This document shows positions 57,001 through 61,565 of a stretch of DNA of 64,000 nt, piece after piece. Each line of letters starts with the position of its first letter. Position 1 is the first letter of the stretch. The stretch comes from Paralvinella palmiformis (taxonomy: Eukaryota; Annelida; Polychaeta; Terebellida; Alvinellidae): positions 124,001-188,000 of the forward strand of contig JAODUP010000184.1 in assembly GCA_025642065.1 (NCBI GenBank), written 5' to 3'. The notes under the pieces are model-generated. The model saw only the letters and a list, made by a program, of their open reading frames with translations, had not been told where the DNA came from and did no database searches. A program made the position numbers and the translations under genes.

Positions 57001-57974
57001 GCTGACCTGAAACCCCATACTTATAGAAAACGCATCACTCACACCAGAAACTAATTCTCTCTCTCTCTCTCTCTCTAGAGAGAGAGAGAGAAAGAACTTT
57101 TTATCATAGTTCTAACATGCTGACTGTTGTAAAATATATTTCATGTAAATATTAGAAATTACTGCAAACCATAACCTATTTCTTTTATTTAACATAACAT
57201 TAACTGTTTGAAAAGAAATGTAAACTGTAGTTGATTTCTGCACACAGTATGCTAAATAAGCAATTCACAAACTGACAGAGGTAAACAGATGATGTGAAAG
57301 ATGAAACATCTTTCTAATCTAATTTGGTTGGGACTTAAATCCAGGGGCTAAAGGTCTGTGGCCTACCACACTACCAGTTAAGCCACAGCAATACCCGAAC
57401 TATTTTTTTTAAAACTTCTGCTTATGGGTGGATGTTCAGTGGATGTCATATAGCTTCAGTGCTAGTCTGACCCCAAGAAATAATAATAAGGATAATAATA
57501 ATGTATATTTAATAAAGCGCCCTTACTAGCAGGAGCCATTCAAAGGTGCTGTACAAAATATCATGAAGATGATAAGATTTCCACCCCAATTTGTCATGAT
57601 TGGTTCGGATGATGTCATGTTTTATGAAAACATCAACAGGAAACGAGGAATCTTTAGTTATATTTGTACTAGTCTGTATATCAAACTATCAAAATAGGAA
57701 CTGTCTATAACTAATCTCTGTGACTAATCAAACATAACAAATCTCCCAATATACCATAGTTGCGTCTAAATTTACAACATTGTAATGAACGATGAACAAT
57801 TTGATGCATCTGTAGTGATGTTTCAAAAACAAGAAGACCTGTGTGTAACTTTGTCAGAGTGTCTCAGTGGCGACAACAGGAACAAACCTGTGGTTCGGCA
57901 GCTGAGAGACCTGTGACTTCATTGATACCAACAGCTATCACCATTTCCACAAGATGATTATAGACGGTCTCCAT
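23756..57974 (-). CDS. DENND3: DENND3-like DENN-domain Rab GEF (complete, 25 coding exons)
   Basis: DENND3 is a guanine-nucleotide exchange factor (Rab12 in mammals) acting in endosome-lysosome and autophagy traffic. Coding exons in transcript order: 57974-57888, 56506-56095, 51249-51125, 50892-50747, 48950-48842, 47477-47277, 45996-45856, 45629-45478, 43647-43537, 43423-43327, 43039-42948, 42077-41897, 39455-39319, 38309-38134, 37526-37422, 36564-36390, 35418-35288, 35082-34914, 34107-33917, 32941-32811, 28922-28774, 27746-27613, 27336-27209, 24857-24735, 23947-23756. These sum to 3795 bases (1264 residues plus stop). Every intron is GT-AG and phase-matched. Domains: uDENN about 50-210 with TICFPDG and LVLTDVTGD; cDENN about 260-430 with LTEQRLVFLS; dDENN about 450-545; Ser-rich linker 545-600; helical middle 605-760; PH-like 800-895; WD40-type blades about 980-1264. 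Length fits vertebrate DENND3 (about 1200). The 5' UTR exon and promoter were not found. Confidence 0.9.
24318..24440. repeat. TA microsatellites with nested hairpin
   Basis: Two TA runs (about 24320-24350 and 24413-24438) flank two nested perfect inverted repeats: AGTTAATCT (24350-24358) with AGATTAACT (24401-24409), and CAGGTAAT (24372-24379) with ATTACCTG (24386-24393). It lies in the last DENND3-like intron. Confidence 0.85.
24735..24857 (-). CDS. DENND3: DENND3-like exon 24
   Basis: Residues 1161-1201, phase 0 to 0, exactly 41 codons. Begins IWLGVGQLGQIVIYY, a blade strand pair like the start of exon 25; donor CAG|gtatgg. Confidence 0.88.
25436..25570 (+). mobile_element. LINE 3'-end relic
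   Basis: Conceptual residues SLWNALPHNIREAR and then FKSQLKTHFF, interrupted by a stop, are the conserved tail of non-LTR reverse transcriptases of the 'LWN.LP..IR...FK..LKTHLF' type. It lies antisense in a DENND3-like intron. Confidence 0.6.
26715..26830 (-). repeat. Degenerate SINE, family C
   Basis: 'gggacatataactgagg', 'caaatccccaaaacacaggc' and 'gtttgcagaacagcac' follow the family C order in inverse orientation. Confidence 0.4.
27209..27336 (-). CDS. DENND3: DENND3-like exon 23
   Basis: Residues 1118-1160; acceptor tttctaatcag, two leading bases complete Ala1118. Sequence TTDQLLLLSMNGNILRTIAM, a propeller blade; donor GAG|gtatat, phase 0. Confidence 0.87.
27613..27746 (-). CDS. DENND3: DENND3-like exon 22
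   Basis: Residues 1073-1118; acceptor tattttccag. LYSCSIDGAIHKW is a classic WD40 strand ending in the Trp; donor TGTG|gtgaga, phase 1. Confidence 0.88.
28180..28216. repeat. CA microsatellite
   Basis: About 18 CA units in the intron between DENND3-like exons 21 and 22. Confidence 0.9.
28774..28922 (-). CDS. DENND3: DENND3-like exon 21
   Basis: Residues 1024-1073. CLVAVQDKVWVGSADGNIYT then HDDTVMDF: a WD40 blade with the Asp-containing turn. Acceptor ttttgacag, donor GACAG|gtaatg leaving two bases. Confidence 0.88.
29253..30269. repeat. 26-base minisatellite, about 39 uniform units
   Basis: Head-to-tail units of exactly 26 bases (atcaacagagaaagaataag plus acagaa) repeat without visible variation for about 1017 bases. 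It lies in the DENND3-like intron between exons 20 and 21. On the transcribed (minus) strand each unit is pyrimidine-rich, containing ttctttctctgtt. No spacers, so it is not a CRISPR array; 26 is not divisible by three, so no long frame persists. Confidence 0.97.
30436..30769 (-). mobile_element. hAT-type MITE, copy 2 (inverse orientation)
   Basis: Starts CAGACATGGGGCCAAATTCC and ends GACCTCATGTCTG, and carries the family interior in reverse (ctactattttttacc, tgagtaggtactcc). Possible worn target duplication: attatgtc on the left, gttatgcc on the right (6 of 8). Confidence 0.78.
31010..31150 (-). repeat. tRNA-derived SINE, family C
   Basis: Inverse copy: 'ttcgaacccacaacctggag', 'ttgcagcacattattctaac', 'aaatccaacaaacacagg'. 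The box B complement is well kept. Confidence 0.6.
31670..32043 (-). repeat. tRNA-derived SINE, family B (near full length)
   Basis: Nearly identical to the copy at 19195-19590 in the same orientation. Head at 32043 (gagcttcagtggcctagcgg) with box B as gttcgatccc (one change). Carries an extra CA run near 31765. Confidence 0.82.
32505..32650 (-). repeat. tRNA-derived SINE, family C
   Basis: Inverse copy with 'gagaaacaaatccaagaag', 'gagctggattcacacccaca', 'gcgctatccactggaccatc'. Confidence 0.58.
32811..32941 (-). CDS. DENND3: DENND3-like exon 20
   Basis: Residues 980-1023, first visible WD40-type blade: LWCGLENGKLLIYNAINW. Acceptor aaatgttttcag with two leading bases; donor CTT|gtgagt, phase 0. 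Confidence 0.88.
33085..33215 (-). repeat. tRNA-derived SINE, family A (inverse)
   Basis: Inverse of the 18734 element: 'ccacttttgtgcacatggca', 'gatgaaacacccttcagata', 'gagattcgaac'. About 20 bases of the middle are missing. Confidence 0.7.
33285..33580 (-). repeat. SINE, family B (decayed)
   Basis: Shares 'actcacaggggagca', 'aattcagtggagaca' and 'gtgagccaagaaattaatc' with the family B copies but has many changes and an altered head. Confidence 0.65.
33917..34107 (-). CDS. DENND3: DENND3-like exon 19
   Basis: Residues 916-980. Hydrophilic segment between the PH-like region and propeller: SEFANHNGYELEEVESLSFF then RCCKLNLAPEMKFLHHDLD. Acceptor tttcttgacag; donor GGAC|gttagt, a weaker but phase-correct site. 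Confidence 0.85.
34288..34315. repeat. GAT trinucleotide repeat
   Basis: Nine consecutive GAT units in an intron. Confidence 0.85.
34914..35082 (-). CDS. DENND3: DENND3-like exon 18
   Basis: Residues 860-916. DKVKSFTATLKGDSLEWRHL then NEMWAGRLLAREM: end of the PH-like domain, with its C-terminal amphipathic helix. Acceptor ttccattcctacatag; donor ACAGAG|gttggt. Confidence 0.87.
35288..35418 (-). CDS. DENND3: DENND3-like exon 17
   Basis: Residues 816-860. LFFLHGGSRKYREVIQLHDI continues the beta strands of the PH-like domain begun in exon 16 (LTPKRLFFL). This domain in mammalian DENND3 is reported to contact actin. Donor AATG|gtgagg. Confidence 0.88.
36118..36200. repeat. Possible DNA-transposon end
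   Basis: Starts 'cagtaggcccccgtttaaac' and contains 'gtggtccgcattataacggg', the layout of Tigger/pogo-type terminal regions. Short and unsupported by a second end. Confidence 0.25.
36390..36564 (-). CDS. DENND3: DENND3-like exon 16
   Basis: Residues 758-816. VDPYTFEEFYKSWKENQL, a helical lead, then CKCSCGTGRLALTPKR, the first strand of the PH-like domain. Acceptor ccaaatcttttcag; donor AAAAG|gtttgt. Confidence 0.88.
36640..36980 (-). repeat. tRNA-derived SINE, family B (near full length)
   Basis: Same orientation as the 19195 and 31670 copies; head at about 36980 (gttctggtggcctagcgg) with a perfect box B gttcgaaccc. Lacks the 'cactcacagggg' segment found in the other two. Confidence 0.82.
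37422..37526 (-). CDS. DENND3: DENND3-like exon 15
   Basis: Residues 723-758. QQGFTELVQLLFDLIPDREA then LFDALTLGERT, helical. Acceptor tttctcatccgtttcag; donor AACAG|gtttgc, phase 1. Confidence 0.87.
37625..37855. other. Homopolymer-ridden, probably unreliable sequence
   Basis: A run of A, T, C and G homopolymers of 4-18 bases (ggggccaaaaaatttttt, ccccccaaggg, and so on) unlike any other part of the window. It follows a 17-base tandem repeat (acaatacaaacagttag) at about 37565-37620. It ends in 'gtgagaatcctgt', which also ends the repeat at 47545-48000. Most likely a mis-sequenced or badly polished copy of a repeat. It sits in an intron, so the coding model is unaffected. Confidence 0.7.
37975..38110 (-). 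repeat. tRNA-derived SINE, family C
   Basis: Inverse copy: 'gggagaaacatcccacaaac', 'gagttggatttgaacccaca', 'gtgctctatccactgcacca'. Ends 24 bases before the end of exon 14. Confidence 0.62.
38134..38309 (-). CDS. DENND3: DENND3-like exon 14
   Basis: Residues 664-723. FVADILSSLSDDEKKAVYGS then QSVLLKEAEHFQK, charged helices. Acceptor tttattaccatcag; donor ATAG|gtatct. Confidence 0.87.
38347..38400. repeat. GT/GA microsatellite
   Basis: About 16 GT units then GA-rich bases, 38 bases from exon 14. Confidence 0.9.
38517..38847 (+). mobile_element. hAT-type MITE, copy 3, with perfect target duplication
   Basis: Starts CAGAGATGGGGTCAATTC; the right end is worn (GGAATTGGCTG). It is flanked on both sides by the same 8 bases, TTTCAGAA (38509-38516 and 38848-38855). 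Interior words match the other copies. Confidence 0.85.
39319..39455 (-). CDS. DENND3: DENND3-like exon 13
   Basis: Residues 619-664. SDTTADIRGACAYLRGVYLA then KRTQALEAFCEVESYNSRLF, a TPR-like helical pair. Acceptor gttgttttatag; donor CTCAG|gtaatt. Confidence 0.87.
39723..39783. repeat. CA/TA microsatellite
   Basis: CA-rich then about 15 TA units; another TA run lies at 39552-39576. Confidence 0.88.
40744..40890. repeat. Repeat with perfect 15-base hairpin arms (copy 1)
   Basis: CGGCCATTAAGCCGA (40811-40825) and its exact inverse (40863-40877) enclose 37 bases with 'aataagggtcaaaatgttga'. A close copy lies at 61420-61565. An 80-codon frame here is part of the repeat, not a gene. Confidence 0.75.
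41897..42077 (-). CDS. DENND3: DENND3-like exon 12
   Basis: Residues 558-618. A Ser/Thr-rich linker with basic CRRSQTLSTLSTQISFVSE, then LPPFVYGLNHLYVDNCLLEV. In mammalian DENND3 the corresponding linker carries the ULK phosphorylation sites; equivalence here is inferred from position only. Acceptor accccgaatag; donor AAG|gttggt. Confidence 0.85.
42129..42388. repeat. 50-base tandem array
   Basis: About five units beginning ctacagaacttgttatcaat and continuing aagatgacagctgtatggca. The last two to three are identical and the first two diverged. Starts about 50 bases from DENND3-like exon 12, in the intron before it. Confidence 0.88.
42948..43039 (-). CDS. DENND3: DENND3-like exon 11
   Basis: Residues 528-558. 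LSPANKLEYWNDFLKHSKLY closes the dDENN region, then RHSFSPRR. The donor is GATCT|gtaggt: reading one base further would meet a stop, so this donor is required. Confidence 0.86.
43208..43275. repeat. CA/GA microsatellite
   Basis: CA run with two GACA interruptions and then GA-rich sequence, about 50 bases downstream of exon 10. Confidence 0.85.
43327..43423 (-). CDS. DENND3: DENND3-like exon 10
   Basis: Residues 495-527, part of dDENN: EVFLHTNKEKRFFHKEQFLE. Acceptor catatttgttctag; donor ATG|gtaaag, phase 0. Confidence 0.87.
43537..43647 (-). CDS. DENND3: DENND3-like exon 9
   Basis: Residues 458-495, dDENN start: TVFTYQSYRTKQNEHCRNVN then LIQMACIELMSNLFR, a long amphipathic helix typical of dDENN. 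Acceptor tcccatgcag; donor TTCAG|gtaaat. Confidence 0.88.
44976..45110. repeat. 67-base perfect tandem duplication
   Basis: The segment starting tttctgcatcagggtatatt occurs twice back to back with period 67 and no visible difference. Intronic. Confidence 0.9.
45478..45629 (-). CDS. DENND3: DENND3-like exon 8
   Basis: Residues 408-458, end of cDENN: VEGLVTVDLDIGEVKV, the 'vDLD.g.v' strand shared by DENN proteins, then VAIHQARRHIDW. Acceptor acacaacag; donor AGCAG|gtaagt. Confidence 0.9.
45856..45996 (-). CDS. DENND3: DENND3-like exon 7
   Basis: Residues 361-407, core of cDENN: LIYPFKWLHPYVPLLSWNLI then EAPGTYIMGC, the hallmark 'P..W...YiP.lp..l.d.l.aP.p.i.G' pattern. Phase 0 to 0. Confidence 0.93.
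46522..46660. repeat. Possible Tigger/pogo-type MITE end
   Basis: 'cagtctaacctcacttttat' followed by 'gccaactttgggaactgg' and 'gaaagttggcattgtggtg', an internal inverted repeat. A second copy of the same words lies at 58325-58425. Confidence 0.4.
46900..47035 (-). repeat. tRNA-derived SINE, family C
   Basis: Inverse copy: 'cacacctgggacatacggcc', 'aactggatttgaacccacaa', 'gcaacagagtgctctaacca'. Confidence 0.62.
47277..47477 (-). CDS. DENND3: DENND3-like exon 6
   Basis: Residues 294-360, cDENN: FPLYLAFLHLTLDDIILLLT then ILTEQRLVFLSAHQSLL. The 'LTE.r.vF.S' strand is diagnostic. 67 codons, phase 0 to 0; acceptor ggttatttcag, donor CAG|gttggt. Confidence 0.94.
47545..48000. repeat. Interspersed repeat with 'ttttccagga' words
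   Basis: Repeated ttttccaggac motifs, ending 'ttccatgacgtgtgagaatcctgt', a terminal phrase also found after the low-quality patch near 37850. Family not recognised. Confidence 0.4.
48692..48720. repeat. GT microsatellite
   Basis: About 14 GT units; another lies at 49020-49043. Confidence 0.85.
48842..48950 (-). CDS. DENND3: DENND3-like exon 5
   Basis: Residues 257-293: LAEHLKSDEEEWKSILKEFT then LTSVPIPPCVALSI, the stretch linking uDENN and cDENN. Donor ATA|gtaaga. Confidence 0.87.
49363..49515 (-). repeat. tRNA-derived SINE, family A (inverse)
   Basis: Inverse of the 18734 element with 'gtgcacatggtaggctaaat', 'gatgaaacacccttcagata' and the box B region 'gagattcgaac'. Better preserved than the 33085 copy. 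Confidence 0.75.
49832..50147 (-). mobile_element. LINE 3'-end fragment
   Basis: Minus-strand residues SRLKSYGDCGFSVATLTLWN then LESFKSILKTHLF are the conserved C-terminus of a non-LTR reverse transcriptase ORF. A 3' UTR with 'ttgaatgggtcctgctggta' and an ATT-repeat tail (AAT units at 49832-49856 on plus) follow. Truncated at its 5' end as usual for LINEs. Its 3' UTR recurs at 57481-57560. Confidence 0.8.
50747..50892 (-). CDS. DENND3: DENND3-like exon 4
   Basis: Residues 209-257: HVIYVPLCLVTISKQPYFTV then LHDCLSK, the end of uDENN ('yvP..lvliS..p.f..l...L'). Acceptor tttcag; donor CGAA|gtgagt. Confidence 0.9.
51027..51090. repeat. GT microsatellite, about 31 units
   Basis: Longest pure GT run in the window, 35 bases from DENND3-like exon 3. 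Confidence 0.95.
51125..51249 (-). CDS. DENND3: DENND3-like exon 3
   Basis: Residues 167-208: VHYLVLTDVTGDHSYAICVT, the uDENN hallmark 'fvlTd..G...ya...t'. Acceptor gtctcttcttgtag; donor AAG|gtaaca. Confidence 0.92.
51483..51760 (+). repeat. tRNA-derived SINE, family D
   Basis: Head 'gcctctttggcctcataggt' with a box-A-like segment and box B GGTTCACGCC about 60 bases on. The body has 'atccagccaggaaactggca' and the tail 'ctccctcatttgaggttgcc'. An inverse relative lies at 19795-20035 and tail-like sequence at about 60055-60155. Confidence 0.68.
52408..52981. mobile_element. piggyBac-like MITE flanked by TTAA
   Basis: 574 bases bounded by TTAA on both sides (52404-52407 and 52982-52985), with imperfect terminal inverted repeats: left AGGGATAGTCCA, right read inversely ATGGACAGTCCA. 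TTAA duplication is the piggyBac signature. A 65-codon minus frame (52798-52992) inside is not recognisable as transposase. Confidence 0.65.
53178..53290 (+). mobile_element. LINE 3'-end relic
   Basis: LWNKFPDHIKLA, a stop, then KVLKTHLFK: the same conserved non-LTR C-terminal pattern as at 49832 and 25436, here on the plus strand. Confidence 0.55.
53700..55310 (+). pseudogene. Decayed non-LTR retrotransposon reverse transcriptase
   Basis: Several frame-shifted blocks run in the expected order: PNNYRSVVVSTTFSKMLE (the 'NYRPI...K..E' motif), FGFRTNMA, FACSLDADSTF (motif A, catalytic Asp kept), STHQGRLSSLFLFNIFI (motif B, heavily altered), SCYADNVLLTS at about 54475-54505 (motif C). The second Asp of YADD is Asn. 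A C-terminal block THWKTAIQ/PILLYATQ follows. Many stops and frameshifts and the YADN change make it inactive. The tail ends in TCAA repeats near 55285-55305. CR1/Jockey-like class is a guess. Confidence 0.75.
56095..56506 (-). CDS. DENND3: DENND3-like exon 2
   Basis: Residues 30-167, the largest exon. Starts PPPLFHHENKLF; a basic, low-complexity stretch spans about residues 75-125 (TRCPKYDADTQRNKRN, SRTPGRRKHTKNYSG). Then LKAADLPLNAETLQSIVTIC and FPD, the 'lcfPdG' motif of uDENN. Acceptor gcttttattgcag; donor CCTG|gttagt, phase 1. Confidence 0.9.
57057..57092. repeat. CT/AG palindromic microsatellite
   Basis: CT repeated about 10 times directly followed by AG about 9 times, a near-perfect inverted repeat with no loop. 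Confidence 0.85.
57235..57400 (-). repeat. SINE-like repeat, family A related
   Basis: Inverse orientation: 'gatgaaacatctttc', 'gggacttaaatccaggggc', 'ggtctgtggcctaccacac', 'taccagttaagccacag'. Diverged. Confidence 0.45.
57481..57560 (-). mobile_element. LINE 3' UTR fragment
   Basis: AAT-rich tail then 'aataaagcgcccttactagc' and 'caaaggtgctgtacaaa', almost identical to the tail of the LINE fragment at 49832-50147. Confidence 0.75.
57888..57974 (-). CDS. DENND3: DENND3-like exon 1 (start codon)
   Basis: Residues 1-29: METVYNHLVEMVIAVGINEV then TGLSAAEPQ. The start ATG at 57974-57972 has A at -3 and G at +4. The exon likely begins at 58026 after tgtttcag, making 58026-57975 5' UTR; a non-ATG in-frame extension upstream is limited by a TAA. 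Donor CAG|gtttgt, phase 0. Confidence 0.78.
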
Positions 57975-58286
57975 GATCCTTACGACCTCAATCTCAGCTG
58001 CCTCAATGTGAAAGCTGAACCATTATCTGAAACAGTAACAATTATACACAAATACAACGTTCTGTTGAAAAATCAAAAGGTTAATATATCAGGTGTATTG
58101 ATCAGGTCACATGAGTAATTAAATGGCTTGTGTAGCCTCAGCACTGATCACACACAACATAAGAAGCTAAACCACTGAACCCTACTACAAAAATCTATTA
58201 TGTTTATACAGATTTTAATTAGATCCATATAACATTATAAACAATGCACAATATCACACCACAGACTGTATTATGCAAAAGCATTA

Positions 58287-58288
<2 letters not shown>

Positions 58289-58323
<35 letters not shown>

Positions 58324-58324
58324 C
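58289..58324. repeat. CA/TA microsatellite
   Basis: CA run joined to a TA run, immediately before the MITE-like words at 58325. Confidence 0.85.
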
Positions 58325-58431
58325 ACAACTCATGTTTATGCCAACTTTGGGACCTGGCTGAAAGTTGGTGTTGTGGTGGTGTGGCATTAGAGTGGGGAAG
58401 GCACATTCAGCAGATAGCCCTTTGCTGAGAC

Positions 58432-58690
58432 CAGACATGGGATCAATTCAATTGATAAATTTTGAATTGGAATTACAAAAAATTTAATCCACAAATTAAT
58501 TTATTAATTCAGAAATATTTCTTCCATGACATAAACTACTCAGAGCAGATATTCCAAGTAGGCACTTGGAGTACCTACTCATGGTAAAAAGTAGTAGGTA
58601 AAGAAGAGTCGGAATTGATACATTTGGAATTGGAAATGATAAATTTGATGTGGAATTGGAACTGATAAAATGGAATTGACCCCATGTCTG
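58432..58690 (+). mobile_element. hAT-type MITE, copy 4, with perfect target duplication
   Basis: 259 bases from CAGACATGGGATCAATTC to AATTGACCCCATGTCTG, flanked by GCTGAGAC on both sides (58424-58431 and 58691-58698). An 8-base duplication plus ends beginning CAG are the hAT superfamily signature. Confidence 0.88.
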
Positions 58691-59199
58691 GCTGAGACCA
58701 GAGCTCACTCACAAGAACTGCAGTCTCTTCACTTCACAGCAGTGAGGTGACATCACCTAAACTTGGGCAATTTCACTGGCTCCCATGGCTTTGAGGAGGC
58801 TGTAACGCAAATTTTCACTTGGATTTGCCCCAGTGTAATCTTGATGACTATGTACCAACCCGTTTGCTACCCTGCTCATTTTAAAACAGGACCTTCTTGT
58901 TTTGCAACCATTCCCGCAAACCTTGTGTGTGTAAGATGGGCAGTCTCTTTTGCAACCACTTGATTCAGCACAGCACGATCAAATCATGATAAGCTTGATC
59001 ATGCACCATTTAGTAAAATAGGAAATTTGTATATTCAAATGTGTTCATATTATACTATATATGATGTCCTGATACAATATATTTTTGAAGTTACTGAATC
59101 GGTCAGCTTCACATTTTGAAACAGCCTGTTCCATTTCAAAACAGACTATTTCAACATCTTCAAATAATTTACTGTTTTAAAAATTTATCTGTTCATATA

Positions 59200-59233
<34 letters not shown>

Positions 59234-60322
59234 TATATAGGTCTATATTATTTACGCTAAATTTAATTTTCACCAAAAAAAAAACATTTTGCTAGAAAAC
59301 TGGCCAATAATGCAGAAAATTTTGAAATAACAGCATGACATTTCGTTGTCACATGGTTGCTAAATGAGCAAGCATTCTTAAAACCATACTGGTTGCAAAA
59401 TGGGAAGTTCCATTTCGAAACGGTCCTGGTTGTCAAGATGGTCCATAACAAATACATTAACTAGCTAAGTATGATTCAAACCACGTAGCTATGAATGAGC
59501 CCACCCACAAGTCCAATTTATCTGGCAAGACATTACTGAATTTACTAATCTGGCAAGTCAATTAAGCCTTAAGCCATTATATATGATATGAGGTTCAGGA
59601 TTGAATCCCAACTGTTGCCCTAAAGAGAAAAAGTGGGGAGAATTGACGGGGAGAATCAACCACAACATTAAAACCCTATTTGTTATTTATTACACTTAAT
59701 AGGTTTAGGCTGGAACATAATATATCACTGAATAATTGTTTTGTTTTTATTTTGAAAGAATTTGCAACAATACACCACCAAAAACAATTAGTGACTGAAA
59801 GTGGTTGTGTAAAAATTTGAACTTTTGTTGCTAGGTGTGAACATTTCAAATGTCTACACTATGTATATATACGTGTGGGTGATCTACCCCACACTGTGGT
59901 CAAACTTCCCCTCCTACCACTTTGCTTATATAAATAACCTTTACAACATTGCCTTATTAAGAACATTAAACATTGGGGGACCGGTAGAAAAGTACTTCTT
60001 GTCGATTGCTGTAGCGAGTATACTAAGATCAAACCATTGAAGTGTAAGGTGGTTGAACCTCCCCACTTCTCCCCTAGTGGAGGAAATGTTTCATCTGGCA
60101 ATAAATTACAGATTATCTGTATATCCCTCATTTAAGTTAGTTAGCCATATGAATAACCTGCTATTATAGCCATGATTAGTTACAAACTATAAATTGATAT
60201 GGTTATGATAGAACCTGATAAAGAGGTAACTTACAAGAATGACAAGGTAGAGGAATATATATATATATATATATATATATGTGCTTGGACAGCTCGACCC
60301 AAGTAACAACTCGGCCCAGACT

Positions 60323-60363
60323 GTCTTGGACAACTCAGCCCCCTGAGCCGAGTTGTCCAAGAC
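60323..60363. repeat. Strong hairpin between TA repeats
   Basis: GTCTTGGACAACTCaGCC (from 60323) pairs with GAGCcGAGTTGTCCAAGAC (to 60363) around a 4-base loop. 'ctcggcccag' occurs on either side. TA repeats flank the whole unit. Confidence 0.75.
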
Positions 60364-61419
60364 ATCTCGGCCCAGGAAAAAAGAGATATATATATATATA
60401 TGTGTGCGTAAATTAAATTCTTAATTCTTGTGTGTGTGTGCGTGTGTAAACAGAGCTTGGTGGTCATTTACTTGCTGTGCAAGACTGATATGGAATAAGT
60501 ACACATAGCTGTGTGAAATGTAGTGGTAATAAATCCAAGTTTGACATTTGTAAGAGATATTAAAATGTGAAGTGTGTGTTTATCTTCATTCTTCTTAAAC
60601 TGTAAATATTATTTAGTCTGCAGCATAAAGAACAAACACAAATGTAAAATCAAAATTTTATTGATGCTGTTAAAACAACATGACAGGAACTATTTACATA
60701 TTAACATAATTATAACACATGCCATTACAAAGTGCAGGTTCGCACATACACCTTCCCGCACGAACACAATAATTTCGATGTAGAAATTTATCTATCTGTA
60801 TATTTAGCCCACAGTTAAAACATTCGACCCTGTGGATGGTGGTATTGTGCACGTTGATACAGCCGGGATATAGGCCAATAATTAAGTATTTTTATCTCAA
60901 TAAAGATAATCTTTCAAAATTCAATAAGTCTGACTTTCTAAGTACTATATATACTCATGTATAAGTCAACCTGGCAGATAAGTTAAGGTCAATTCTTTCC
61001 TCTGGCATGTGCTCACTATAGAGGTTGAAGTTAAGTATTGGCTTAATATCCCTCAAAATTCTAATCATTGTCGTCATTTACAAAAAAAGCTATCAAGTAT
61101 TATTACATAAAGACTGGCATGTTTGTGAGATCCAAATAAAAGTTTGGTGAAAATGAATCTTAATTTATTGAATAAGACCAGTAGGCAGAGATGTGGTGAT
61201 ATAGTTCCAACTGTGGCTCACACAAACATGCCTGATTTGAATTTCAATTGGCAAGTGTTATTAATTCATTGTTTTACAGCACATTTGGAGGTACTGGTAG
61301 GTAACAGCGCGTGACTATCAAGTATTATTACATAAAGACCGGCATGTTTGTGAGATCCAAATAACAGTTTGGTGAAAATTAATTTTTATTTATTGATCTA
61401 GACTAGACTAGAGTCTAAA

Positions 61420-61565
61420 CGGCTGCTAACACACTGAAATTTTGTCTCCCGATGACTGGATTTCTTGACACTGAAATAGTACCAGCCATTAAGCCGACCC
61501 CCCAAAAAAAAATAAGGGTCAAAATGTTGACACAAAGTCTCGGCTTAATGGCCCAGAACCTACGC
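61420..61565. repeat. Repeat with inverted arms (copy 2)
   Basis: Matches 40744-40890 over about 130 bases; arms GCCATTAAGCCGA (61485-61497) and the inverse (61540-61552). Carries a longer A run in the loop. Confidence 0.75.
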
